Shown: one piece after another, positions 27,065-35,445 of the stretch
Layout of the letters: every line of letters begins with the position of its first letter
Position numbering within the stretch: the first letter of the stretch is position 1
NCBI GenBank assembly: GCA_965200925.1
Contig: OZ241738.1
Coordinates: 1,426,001 to 1,490,000 of the forward strand
Direction of reading: 5' to 3'
DNA length: 64,000 nucleotides
DNA from: WTGU01 sp965200925
GTDB taxonomy: Bacteria > Pseudomonadota > Alphaproteobacteria > UBA828
The notes under the pieces: model-generated
What the model was told of the DNA's origin: nothing
What the model saw: the letters and a program-made list of their open reading frames with translations, nothing else
Database searches by the model: none
Position numbers and translations under genes: made by a program

Positions 27065-28270
27065 ATGACCGATCGGTCCCGGTTCCTTTTTCTCGCCGTT
27101 GGGCACGCCTTCGACCACCTGTTCTTGCTGCTCTACCCGACCGTGGTCCTGACTCTCGAAGGGGTTTTCGACCGCTCCTACGGCGAGCTTCTTTCGCTCT
27201 CCGTCCCCGGCTTCATCGCCTTCGCCGCCGGGACTCTGCCGGCCGGCTGGCTGGGCGACCGCTGGAGCCGGCCGGCGATGCTGGCGATCTTCTTCCTCGG
27301 CATGGGGGCCTCGGCGTGCCTCACCGGGCTCGCACGCACGCCCTTCGAGATCGCGGCTGGCCTCACGCTGATCGGCCTGTTCGCGTCGATCTACCATCCG
27401 GTGGGGATCGCCATGCTCGTCGAGGGGCGGGAGAAGGTCGGCAAGCTGCTCGGGGTCAATGGCGTCGCCGGCAATCTCGGCCTCGCCGCGGCGGCGGTCG
27501 TGGCCGCGGGGCTGACGGAGGCGGTGAGCTGGCGCGCCGCCTTCATCGTGCCCGGCGCCCTCTCGCTGTTCGTCGGGATCGCCTTCGTCGCCACCTGCCG
27601 GCGGTGGCGCAACGCGGCGCCCACGCCGGCAGGGGCGCGGAGCCGGCCCGTCCGGCGCGGCTTCCCGCGCGAAGCGGTGCGGTTCGTCCTGGTGATCGGC
27701 GCCGCGACGGCGTTGACGGGCATGACCTTCAACGCCACGACAATCGCGCTTCCGAAGCTGTTCGACGAAGGCTTGCGCGGTCTCGCCCAGGGTGCCGTCG
27801 ATGTCGGCGGCTTGGTGTCGCTGGTGATCGCCGCCGCGGCCTTCGCCCAGATCGGGGTAGGCTGGCTGATCGACCGCTACCCGGCCAAGCCCGTCTGGAT
27901 CGCCGTGCTGTTCGCCCAGGCGCCGCTGATCGCCCTCGCCGGCATGATGGCCGGCCACGGACTCGTCGTCCTGGTCTTCGCGATGATGGTGGTCGTGATC
28001 GGCGAAATCCCGATCCAGGACGCGCTGGTGGCCCGCTACACGGCGGAGCGCTGGCGGGCGCGGGTCTTCGGCGTCAAGTTCCTGCTCGGCCTCGGCGCTG
28101 GCGCGCTGGCGGCACCCCTGGTCGCCGGAATGCACGGCCTGCCGGAAGGCTTCGCCTGGCTGTTCGCTGGTCTCGGCGCATCGGCCGCGCTGGTCGGCGT
28201 CATCGCCTTCTGGCTTCCGGCCGAAGTGGCCGGGGCGCCGCGGCGGGCGGCCGCGAGCGCCGGCGCCTGA
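27065..28270 (+). CDS. Major facilitator superfamily transporter
   Basis: This 401-residue integral membrane protein has about 12 hydrophobic helices in two halves separated by a basic cytoplasmic loop (about residues 178-200, Arg-rich). The loop-2/3 signature appears as LPAGWLGDRWSRPA, and its repeat in the second half as GWLIDRYPAKPVW. It starts with HAFDHLFLLLYPT after a short cytoplasmic tail. The substrate is unknown. The ATG lies 23 bp after the tRNA-Gly gene, so readthrough from the tRNA promoter is possible. Confidence 0.88.
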   Translation: MTDRSRFLFLAVGHAFDHLFLLLYPTVVLTLEGVFDRSYGELLSLSVPGFIAFAAGTLPAGWLGDRWSRPAMLAIFFLGMGASACLTGLARTPFEIAAGLTLIGLFASIYHPVGIAMLVEGREKVGKLLGVNGVAGNLGLAAAAVVAAGLTEAVSWRAAFIVPGALSLFVGIAFVATCRRWRNAAPTPAGARSRPVRRGFPREAVRFVLVIGAATALTGMTFNATTIALPKLFDEGLRGLAQGAVDVGGLVSLVIAAAAFAQIGVGWLIDRYPAKPVWIAVLFAQAPLIALAGMMAGHGLVVLVFAMMVVVIGEIPIQDALVARYTAERWRARVFGVKFLLGLGAGALAAPLVAGMHGLPEGFAWLFAGLGASAALVGVIAFWLPAEVAGAPRRAAASAGA

Positions 28271-28298
28271 CCCCGGCCGCACCGGGCGGGCATCACCG

Positions 28299-28328
28299 TT
28301 GCGCCGTGCGGTGCGCCCTGTGCTAAGC
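28299..28328 (+). promoter_or_regulatory. Possible promoter of the ABC transporter operon
   Basis: TTGCGC (28299-28304) followed after 18 bases by CTAAGC (28323-28328), in the context TGTGCTAAGCTGA, lies about 95 bp before the substrate-binding protein ATG. The -10 is weak by sigma70 consensus. The operon must start in this 150-bp gap, and this is the best candidate I see. Confidence 0.3.
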
Positions 28329-28423
28329 TGACGGCGAATGGGGCGGTGATCCGGTCGGCCCGTCGCGGGGCCACCGATCGGACGGCAGCCCTCGTGTGAA
28401 CCTGACCAATGGGAGGCGGCTCG

Positions 28424-29824
28424 ATGGAGTGGTTCCACAAAAAGAAGCAGACGAGGAAGCAACGGTTCGACGAGGAGATCAAGGCCTCCGGCGGCTTGGT
28501 CGATCCGCTGAACCCCTCACGGCGGGGCTTCATGTCGTTCGCCGGCACGATGGCGGTCGGCGCGATGGGCGTCACCGGCGCCAACACTCTGGTCGCGCTC
28601 AACAACGGCGCCAAAGCCGACGGCGAGCCGATCCCGGTCGGGGCGATGCTCCCCTACACGGGATGGGGCGCGGACGACGCGCGCAACTTCGAAGCCGGCA
28701 TCACCCTCGCGGTGGAGGAGATCAACGAATTCGGCGGCGTCCTCGGCCGGCCCCTCGAGGTCCACTTCGAGGACACCAAGGAGATCACCGCCGAGACCGT
28801 GACCTCGGCGGCCCGGCGCCTGATCGACCGCCACGAGGTGCATGCGATCATCAACGGCTACAACTCCACGTCGGTGCGCGCCGAATACGACACCATCGCG
28901 GACGCGGGCATCCCCTACATCCACGACAACACCCAGTACGGCCACCAGTTCGCCGTCCGCGACAACATGGACCGCTACTGGTGCATCTTCCAGGACGATC
29001 CGTCCGAGTACTACTACGGCTCCGGCCTGATCTACTTCCTGGACGAGCTCGAGCGGCTGGGCAAATGGAAGCGCCCGAACAACAAATTCGCGCTTTTCTC
29101 GGGCAGCATCGACTACGCGATCACCATCGCCGGCGCAGTGCGCGACACCGCCCCGCAGTTCGGCTGGGAGCTCGCGATCGACGACGTGGTGACCCAGCCC
29201 GTCGACGACTGGGGACCGGCCCTGGTGCGGGCGCGCGAGATCAAGCCCGCGATCATCGCGGCGACCCACGGCTTCCCCACCGACCAGACGGGCTTGGTCA
29301 CCGGCTTCGCCGAAAACCCGACCGACAGCCTGCTCTACGTGCAGTACGCACTCCAGCTGCGGGCTTTCCTCGACATCGTCAAGGAGACGGGGCACGGCGT
29401 CTTCTGCTCAACGACGATCGGCACGCTCCAGGACGAGATCGGCAATGCCTTCTCGAAGAAGATCCGCGGCCGTTTCGGCGAGGACGCCACACCCTCCGTC
29501 GCAGGGCAGGTCTACGACTCCTATTACTTGTGGGCGATCGCGGCCTGCCGCGCGGGCGGCACCGGCGTTCCCTACGACGGCATGGAGCAGAACAAGAAGG
29601 TCTGCCACTTCCTCCGCGAATCAATCTATCGCGGCGTGGTCGGGACCATCCGCTTCATGTGGGGCCAGGCGGCGGCGCCCTATCCGGCGGAGACGCCCGA
29701 TCCCTCGCTGGGGATGCCGACGATCATGATGCAGTGCCAGGACTGGACCAAGGACGTGGTCTATGTCGGACCGGATCTTTACGCCAGCGGGGAGTGGATG
29801 AACCCGCCGTGGCTGAGCGGCTAG
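28424..29824 (+). CDS. ABC transporter substrate-binding protein (branched-chain amino acid/urea/amide type)
   Basis: This 466-residue periplasmic type-I binding protein belongs to the LivK/UrtA/FmdD-like superfamily. A twin-arginine motif SRRGFMS (about residues 35-41) precedes a hydrophobic stretch, so export is probably by Tat, unusual for most LivK proteins but common in UrtA/AmiC-like members. The mature part begins IPVGAMLPYTGWGADDARNFEAG. The ATG at 28424 has GGGAGG seven bases upstream; an ATG five codons earlier lacks this spacing. It is the first gene of a five-gene transporter. The ligand may be an amide, urea or amino acid; sequence alone does not decide. Confidence 0.88.
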   Translation: MEWFHKKKQTRKQRFDEEIKASGGLVDPLNPSRRGFMSFAGTMAVGAMGVTGANTLVALNNGAKADGEPIPVGAMLPYTGWGADDARNFEAGITLAVEEINEFGGVLGRPLEVHFEDTKEITAETVTSAARRLIDRHEVHAIINGYNSTSVRAEYDTIADAGIPYIHDNTQYGHQFAVRDNMDRYWCIFQDDPSEYYYGSGLIYFLDELERLGKWKRPNNKFALFSGSIDYAITIAGAVRDTAPQFGWELAIDDVVTQPVDDWGPALVRAREIKPAIIAATHGFPTDQTGLVTGFAENPTDSLLYVQYALQLRAFLDIVKETGHGVFCSTTIGTLQDEIGNAFSKKIRGRFGEDATPSVAGQVYDSYYLWAIAACRAGGTGVPYDGMEQNKKVCHFLRESIYRGVVGTIRFMWGQAAAPYPAETPDPSLGMPTIMMQCQDWTKDVVYVGPDLYASGEWMNPPWLSG

Positions 29825-29867
29825 GGACGAACGGCTCCGGGGCCTGAGCGACGCTCGCGTTCGATTC

Positions 29868-30674
29868 ATGGCCTCGGAGGATCGCGCGCCGCTGCTGGCG
29901 TGCCGGAACGTCTGCAAGTATTTCGGCGCGCTGGCGGCGGTGAACGATTTCGACCTGGATGTCCACCGGGGCGACGTGGTCGGCATCGGTGGCCCGAACG
30001 GTGCCGGCAAGACCACCTTCCTCGACGTAATCTCGGGCATCAGCCCGGCCACCAGCGGCGAGATCAGGCTGGACGGGCGGGACATCGCGAAGGTCCCGCC
30101 CGACTTCATCTGTCATCGGGGAATGGCCCGCACCTTCCAGCTCAACGCGGGCTTCGATTCCCTGACCATCCGCGAAAACGTGCTGGTCGGCGCGGCGTTC
30201 GGAGTTAGCGACCGCGGCATCCCGGCGATGACCTTTTCGCGCGAGATGCGCGAGCGGGTGGACCGCGCGCTCGAACTCTGCCAGCTCGCCGATCGTGCCG
30301 AGGCGGTGGCGCGGGACGTGCCCGTGCTCGAGCGCAAACTCCTGATGCTGGCGAGCGCAGTCGCCACCGATCCCGCGCTTCTCCTCATCGACGAGCCGGT
30401 GGGCGGCCTCAACCCGCACGAGGTCGACGACGTGATGGAGATCGTGGGCCGCCTCATCGACGAGGGCATCACGATCATCCTGATTGAGCACGTGATGCGC
30501 TTCCTGCTTCAGATCTCGAAGCGGGTAGTCATCATGCATCACGGCGAGAAAATCTACGAAGGCGACACGCGGGGCCTCCTGAGCGACCGGCGCGTCGTCG
30601 AAGTCTATCTCGGCGAAGGCACGGCGGACCGCCTGCAACACATGCTGGCGGCGCGGACGACGGCCGATGGCTGA
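29868..30674 (+). CDS. livG: ABC transporter ATP-binding protein, LivG type
   Basis: The 268-residue cytoplasmic ATPase subunit has Walker A GPNGAGKTT (42-50) and Walker B LLLIDEP with a following GGLNPHE. The usual ABC signature LSxGQ is replaced by DVPVLERKLLML, a substitution class seen in some LivG proteins. LivG-type length and the C-terminal EVYLGEG are normal. The last eight bases overlap livF. It pairs with LivF to drive the LivH/LivM permease. Confidence 0.9.
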   Translation: MASEDRAPLLACRNVCKYFGALAAVNDFDLDVHRGDVVGIGGPNGAGKTTFLDVISGISPATSGEIRLDGRDIAKVPPDFICHRGMARTFQLNAGFDSLTIRENVLVGAAFGVSDRGIPAMTFSREMRERVDRALELCQLADRAEAVARDVPVLERKLLMLASAVATDPALLLIDEPVGGLNPHEVDDVMEIVGRLIDEGITIILIEHVMRFLLQISKRVVIMHHGEKIYEGDTRGLLSDRRVVEVYLGEGTADRLQHMLAARTTADG

Positions 30675-31383
30675 ACCGCTCCTCACCGTCGGGAACCTGC
30701 ACGCCGGCTACGAGGGGCAGAACGTCCTCAAGGATGTGTCGTTCGACGTGCCGGAGGGCCGCCTCGTCACGCTCTTGGGCCCCAACGGACACGGCAAGAC
30801 GACTCTGCTGCGCTGCATCGCCGGCCTGTTGAAGCCGAGCGGCGGTAGGATCGCCCTCGCCGGAAGGCGCATCGACGGTGCCGAGGCGGAAACGGTGGTC
30901 GGACTCGGCGTGGTGCTGATCCCGCAGGGCGACATGCTGTTCCCCGAGATGAGCGTCTACGACAACCTGAAGATGGGCGCCTATCTGCCGCGCGTGCGGC
31001 GGACCTTCGAAGAGGAAGTCGAGAAGATCTACACGATCCTGCCGCGACTCAAGGAGCGCACGACGCAGCTCGCGCGCACGCTCTCGGGCGGCGAACGGCG
31101 CATGCTGGCCATCGGCCGCGGCCTGCTGGCGGGCGGCCGGATCCTGATGATCGACGAGCCCTCGCTCGGCCTGGCCCCCATCGTGATCGACCAGATCTAC
31201 GAGATCATCGCCGACCTCAAGGCGTCCGGGCGCACGATCCTCCTCGTCGAGGAGAACGCGAGCCGGATCATCGACATCGCCGACCGCATCCACCTGCTCG
31301 ACACGGGCCGGATCGTCTGGGCGGGGGACGGCGGCGAGCTCCATTCCAACCAGCAGATCCTCGAAACCTATCTCGGCGGCTGA
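30667..31383 (+). CDS. livF: ABC transporter ATP-binding protein, LivF type
   Basis: The 238-residue second ATPase has all canonical motifs: Walker A GPNGHGKTT (38-46), signature LSGGERRML, Walker B ILMIDEPSLGL, and the LivF-type C-terminal ILETYLGG. It overlaps livG by 8 bp and ends nine bases before livH. Because LivG lacks the canonical signature, this subunit supplies the only standard LSGGE half-site; whether one site is catalytically degenerate is an inference. Confidence 0.93.
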   Translation: MAEPLLTVGNLHAGYEGQNVLKDVSFDVPEGRLVTLLGPNGHGKTTLLRCIAGLLKPSGGRIALAGRRIDGAEAETVVGLGVVLIPQGDMLFPEMSVYDNLKMGAYLPRVRRTFEEEVEKIYTILPRLKERTTQLARTLSGGERRMLAIGRGLLAGGRILMIDEPSLGLAPIVIDQIYEIIADLKASGRTILLVEENASRIIDIADRIHLLDTGRIVWAGDGGELHSNQQILETYLGG

Positions 31384-31392
31384 CGGCACCGC

Positions 31393-32286
31393 ATGAATTT
31401 CTTCATCCAGATCGTCGTCAGCGGCCTGACCTTCGGCGCCATGTACGCACTGGCGGCCGTCGGGCTCGCGCTCGTCTGGGGCGCCTTCAACATGCTCAAC
31501 ATGAGCCACGGCATCATCATGACCTTGGGCGCCTATTTCGTCCTGGTCTGGGCCGAGCTGTTTGGCCTGCCGCTGTGGTTCGCGGGGCCCTTCGCGTTCA
31601 TCGCCGGTGGCATCGTCGGAGCCGCCGTCTATTTCGCGTCGGCACACTGGATGCTGCGGCAGAAGAACTTCGAGGTCACCATCATCATCGCGACCTTCGG
31701 GCTGGGGATGGCGCTGGAAGCCGGCCTGATGAAGCTGCTGCGCGAGCTCTTCCGCGCCGCGCCCTATTCCCAGCCGCTTTCCATGGGCGCGGATTCGTTC
31801 CTGGTCGGCGACGTGCCGGTGAGCTACCAGCGCCTCGTCATCTGGGCCGTCGCCGTGGTGCTGATCGTCCTCGTCGCGCTCTTCCTGGCTCGCACGACCA
31901 TGGGGCGCGCCATCCGCGCGACGGCGCAGAACCGCGACGCCGCGCGCCTGATGGGGGTGAAGGTCAAGCGCGTCTACGTCATCGTGCTGGCACTCGCGAG
32001 CGCGTTGGCCGGCGTCGCCGGCATCATGCTGAGCTCGTTCAAGGACGTGGTGCCGCTGATGGGGCAGACGCCGATGCTCAAGGCGTTCATCGTGATCGTG
32101 CTCGCCGGGCTCGGCAACATGACGGGCGCGCTCTATGCGGCACTCCTGATCGGCATGGTGGAGGCGGCGGTGAAGGTCCTCTTCGCCGACAAGTGGGGCT
32201 TCCTGGCGATGCTCGTGGTGGTGGTCGTCGCCCTGATCTGGCGCCCCGCCGGGCTCTTCGGCAAACACCAGGTGGCGCGGCAGTAG
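31393..32286 (+). CDS. livH: Branched-chain amino acid/amide ABC permease, LivH type
   Basis: This 297-residue inner-membrane permease has about eight hydrophobic helices. The LivH-family pattern is seen at GAMYALAAVGLALVWGAFNMLNMSHG near the N-terminus (given here only as landmarks GAMYALAAVGLALVW and NMSHG) and at the cytoplasmic coupling segment MGRAIRATAQNRDAARLMGV (about 170-190). It lies between livF and livM with small gaps and forms the translocation pore with LivM. Confidence 0.93.
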   Translation: MNFFIQIVVSGLTFGAMYALAAVGLALVWGAFNMLNMSHGIIMTLGAYFVLVWAELFGLPLWFAGPFAFIAGGIVGAAVYFASAHWMLRQKNFEVTIIIATFGLGMALEAGLMKLLRELFRAAPYSQPLSMGADSFLVGDVPVSYQRLVIWAVAVVLIVLVALFLARTTMGRAIRATAQNRDAARLMGVKVKRVYVIVLALASALAGVAGIMLSSFKDVVPLMGQTPMLKAFIVIVLAGLGNMTGALYAALLIGMVEAAVKVLFADKWGFLAMLVVVVVALIWRPAGLFGKHQVARQ

Positions 32287-32290
32287 CGCG

Positions 32291-33322
32291 ATGAAACGCC
32301 GCGACTACGTCATCTTCGTCGTCCTGCTGGCGCTGGCCGTGGCCTTCCCGTTCATGGGCATCCCGCGCTACATCATCGCCAGCGCCTTGCTCCTCTTCTG
32401 CTACGCCACCGTCGTCAGCCAGTGGAACCTGGTGTTCGGCGTCGCCGGCATCTTCTCGCTGGCGCAGCTCGCGATCTTCGCCTTCGGTGCCTACACGACG
32501 GCGCTGATGGGGCGCTATCTGGGCTGGAGCCTGTGGCCCACCTTCCCGGTCGCCGGCGCGGCCGGCGTGTTGTTCAGCGTCCTGATCGGCTTGGCCTGCC
32601 TGCGGATGCGGGGCATCTACGTCGCGCTGCTGACCCTCGCCATCTCGCAGACCATGTTCGTGCTGATCCAGACGGATTCCGATTGCAGCGCGCTCAACAA
32701 GAAGATCAACCCGGCGACCTGCGTATCGTTCACGGGCGGGGCCCAGGGGCTCGGCGATTTCGGCACCTTCGGCTGGCGCGAGGTGCTGGGCGGGCGCAGC
32801 TGGATGTTGGGCGACTACTACACCATGCTCGGCCTGCTGATCGTGGCCCTCGTCTTCACGGCTGCCATGACCCAGAGCCGCATCGGGCTGGCCTTCAAGG
32901 CGTTGCGCGACAACGAGGAGCTGGCCCGCTCCCGCGGGGTCAGCGTCTTCAAGTACCAGCTTATCGTCTTCGCGGCCTCCGCCTTCCTCACCTCGATGGC
33001 GGGGGGCTTCTACGCAGCGCATTTCGGCTCCGTCGGCTCCAACCTCGTCGGCTTCACGCTGTTGCTGTTCCTGATCTCGATGCTGGTGGTGGGCGGCATC
33101 GGCCGCCTCTGGGGCCCGCTCCTCGGCGCCGGTCTCTTGATGGTTGCCGACGAGTTCTTCAAGGAGTTCTCCGATCTGCGGAACGTCGGCCTCGGGCTGG
33201 TCGTTCTGCTCTTCATGATCCTGCTGCCGGAGGGAGTCGCCGGCGCCCTCGAATCGATCTTCAAACGCCTCCGGCGCCTGTGGGACGTTTTCCGACGCCG
33301 AGGCTCGGCACCGGCCGAGTAG
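32291..33322 (+). CDS. livM: Branched-chain amino acid/amide ABC permease, LivM type
   Basis: This 343-residue permease has an N-terminal hydrophobic region, the LivM landmark FGVAGIFSLAQLAIFAFGAY near residue 50, and a coupling segment RIGLAFKALRDNEELARSRGV in the second half. A loop of about 30 residues (130-160), containing CSALNKKINPATC, has two cysteines that could form a periplasmic disulfide. It starts five bases after the livH stop. It is the last transporter gene, and its 3' end overlaps the likely start of the downstream FG-GAP gene. Confidence 0.93.
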   Translation: MKRRDYVIFVVLLALAVAFPFMGIPRYIIASALLLFCYATVVSQWNLVFGVAGIFSLAQLAIFAFGAYTTALMGRYLGWSLWPTFPVAGAAGVLFSVLIGLACLRMRGIYVALLTLAISQTMFVLIQTDSDCSALNKKINPATCVSFTGGAQGLGDFGTFGWREVLGGRSWMLGDYYTMLGLLIVALVFTAAMTQSRIGLAFKALRDNEELARSRGVSVFKYQLIVFAASAFLTSMAGGFYAAHFGSVGSNLVGFTLLLFLISMLVVGGIGRLWGPLLGAGLLMVADEFFKEFSDLRNVGLGLVVLLFMILLPEGVAGALESIFKRLRRLWDVFRRRGSAPAE

Positions 33323-34965
33323 GCCCGCCGCCCGGGCGGTCCCGCGCGCTGGCGGGCGCGCTCGCGGGCCTCCTAGCTTTGGCCGGCGGGACGGGCGGAG
33401 CGGCGGCCGACGATGTGGAGGCGGGCCTCCAGGTGCCGCGCTTCGTGGACGCCGCCCGCGCGGCCGGCGTCGTCCACGCCTATACCGGCGACTGGGCGCA
33501 TTACGTGGGCGGCGGCGTCGCCGTTTTCGATTGCGACCTGGACGATGACCCGGACCTCTTCTTCGCCGGCGGCGCCGCGCCTTCGCGCCTGTTCCGCAAC
33601 GAGAGCCGCCCGGGCGCCCTCGCCTTCGCCGAGGCCGCCGGCGCTTCCGAGACCTCGGTGACGGGCGCCTATCCGCTCGATATCGACGGCGACGGCCGGA
33701 TGGACCTCGCCGTCCTGCGGCTGGGCGCGAACAGGCTCTGGCGGGGGCTCGGCGATTGCCGCTTCGCGGACGCGAGCGACGCTTGGCGCGTGGGCGGCGG
33801 CGCCGGCTGGACGACCGCGTTCAGCGCCCGCTGGGAGGGCGGCAACCGGTTGCCGAGCCTCGCCTTCGGCAACTACGTCGACCGCGACGTCTGGACCGCC
33901 CTGCACACGCCGTTCGGCGAGCCAGCGACCGCGGCGGAACGCAGGGGCACCTGCCCGGACAACCTGCTGTTCCGCCCCGCCTCCCCCGATGCCGCCCGGT
34001 ACGCACCGGCGGTCCGCCTCGGCCCTGGCCACTGCCCCCTCTCGATGCTGTTCTCGGACTGGAGCCGCAGCGGCCGCGCCGATCTCAGGATCAGCAACGA
34101 CCGCTACTACCACGAAGACACCGGCGAGGAGCAGCTCTGGCGGATGGCGGCGCAACCCCGCCTCTACGGCCCCGGCGACGGCTGGCGGACGCTCCGCATC
34201 TGGGGCATGGGGATCGCCAGCCACGACCTCACGGGCGACGGCCTGCCGGAATACTTCCTCTCCAACATGGGGGCGAACCGCCTGCGCGCGCTCGCGCCCG
34301 GCAGCGCGGGCACTCCCCGCTACCGCGACATCGCCCGCGAAAGCGGCGTCGAGGCCGCCCGCCCCCATGCGGGCGCGGACGAGCGGCCCTCGACGGCGTG
34401 GCATTCGGAATTCGGCGACGTGAACAACGACGGCTGGGTCGACCTGTTCGTGGCGAAAGGCAACGTGGAGGCCATGGAAGAGGCCGCGGCCCGGGATCCG
34501 AACAACTTGCTGCTGGGCCGGCCCGACGGCACCTTCGTCGAGGCCTCAGTCGAAGCGGGGGCCACCGGCACGGGCCGCGCCCGCGGCGGCGCCCTCGTCG
34601 ACCTCGACCTGGACGGCCTGCTGGACATCGTCGTGGTGAACCGCATGGCGAACGTGGAGATATTGCACAACCGCGGCCCGGCCGCCGGCCGCTGGCTCCA
34701 GGTCGCGCCGCGCCAGGAGGGGCCGAACCGGAACGCCGTCGGTGCCTGGATCGAGGTGCGCGTCGGCGGGCGGGTCCAGCGCCGCGAGGTGGTGGTCGGC
34801 GGCGGCCACGTCAGCGGCCGGTCCGGGTGGCACCATTTCGGCCTGGGCCCCGCGCCCGCCGCCGAGATCCGCATCCAATGGCCGGATGGAAGCTGGAGCC
34901 CCTGGCAGCCCAGCCCCGCCGACCGCTTCCTCGTGTTCGAGCGCACGACGGCCGCGTCCCCGTAG
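33280..34965 (+). CDS. CRTAC1-like FG-GAP/VCBS repeat protein with ASPIC/UnbV domain
   Basis: This secreted beta-propeller-type protein (about 561 residues) has repeated calcium-binding loops: DCDLDDDPDLFF, DIDGDGRMDLAV, DLTGDGLPEYFL, DVNNDGWVDLFV and DLDLDGLLDIVV. The C-terminal domain, with NAVGAWIEVRVGG and VVGGGHVSGRSG, matches ASPIC/UnbV. The start is uncertain. A GTG at 33280 overlapping livM gives a short Arg-rich head and then the signal peptide ALAGALAGLLALAGG; no ATG is available. Family members are extracellular or cell-surface proteins of unclear function. Linkage to the liv operon is positional only. Confidence 0.8.
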   Translation: MGRFPTPRLGTGRVGPPPGRSRALAGALAGLLALAGGTGGAAADDVEAGLQVPRFVDAARAAGVVHAYTGDWAHYVGGGVAVFDCDLDDDPDLFFAGGAAPSRLFRNESRPGALAFAEAAGASETSVTGAYPLDIDGDGRMDLAVLRLGANRLWRGLGDCRFADASDAWRVGGGAGWTTAFSARWEGGNRLPSLAFGNYVDRDVWTALHTPFGEPATAAERRGTCPDNLLFRPASPDAARYAPAVRLGPGHCPLSMLFSDWSRSGRADLRISNDRYYHEDTGEEQLWRMAAQPRLYGPGDGWRTLRIWGMGIASHDLTGDGLPEYFLSNMGANRLRALAPGSAGTPRYRDIARESGVEAARPHAGADERPSTAWHSEFGDVNNDGWVDLFVAKGNVEAMEEAAARDPNNLLLGRPDGTFVEASVEAGATGTGRARGGALVDLDLDGLLDIVVVNRMANVEILHNRGPAAGRWLQVAPRQEGPNRNAVGAWIEVRVGGRVQRREVVVGGGHVSGRSGWHHFGLGPAPAAEIRIQWPDGSWSPWQPSPADRFLVFERTTAASP

Positions 34966-35150
34966 CGCCCGCTTCCGCTCCCTGAACCTCTCTCGGCGCG
35001 TCTGGGCCACGACGAGCTCCTGGGGCTGTTCGGGCTGCGTTAGCGTATGCGCGCTCCGGTGAGCGACACCCCCTCCCTATGCGCACAATACGGCTTGGCA
35101 CCGTAGGGTGTCGGGTGGCACGTGACTCTGTTCCGTATTGGTTTTTTCAC

Positions 35151-35179
35151 TTGACGATCGCGGCGGCGCCGTTCAAAGT
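35151..35179 (+). promoter_or_regulatory. Possible promoter of the small cysteine-rich protein gene
   Basis: TTGACG (35151-35156), 17 bases, then CAAAGT, lies about 50 bp before the small gene's ATG, just after a conspicuously AT-rich stretch (GTATTGGTTTTTTCAC). The -10 matches consensus at only three positions. Confidence 0.3.
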
Positions 35180-35229
35180 TACCCCCGCCAACCATATGAG
35201 GCTTCCCGCTCCTGCGTCGGAGAGAAGCA

Positions 35230-35403
35230 ATGGCTTCCTGGAACAAGAAAACGCCATGCAAGAATTGCGGCAATACGTATGGACGAATGCTAAGGTGCGA
35301 CAGTTGCGGCACTTTGGGTTGCACAGACGCTCGTTGTCTGAGCTCCCCAAATACCAGGTGTCCGGTTTGCCGGAAAGTCGCTTCAAAGACAAAACCCGTC
35401 TAG
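35230..35403 (+). CDS. 57-residue cysteine-rich (zinc-ribbon-like) protein
   Basis: This short frame has eight cysteines in 57 residues: CKNC (10,13), CDSC (23,26), C31, C36 and CPVC (44,47), between basic termini (MASWNKKTP and KVASKTKPV). The spacing suggests two treble-clef or RING-like zinc sites. GGAGAG lies about ten bases before the ATG. Base composition is markedly lower in GC than in the surrounding genes, and a good intrinsic terminator overlaps the stop codon, so it appears to be a free-standing gene. I cannot name a family. A role in RNA binding or as a protein adaptor is a guess from size and charge. Confidence 0.72.
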   Translation: MASWNKKTPCKNCGNTYGRMLRCDSCGTLGCTDARCLSSPNTRCPVCRKVASKTKPV

Positions 35404-35420
35404 CAGTCTGTCGGGTTTTA
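35391..35420 (+). terminator. Intrinsic terminator of the small cysteine-rich gene
   Basis: AAAACCCG (35391-35398) pairs with CGGGTTTT (35412-35419) around a 13-base loop containing the TAG stop. On the plus strand it ends in TTTT. The A-run/T-run symmetry also permits termination of the opposite strand, where the larB transcript arrives. Confidence 0.75.
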
Positions 35421-35445
35421 TGGAGTGAGTTGCGCGCCGCCGCAC

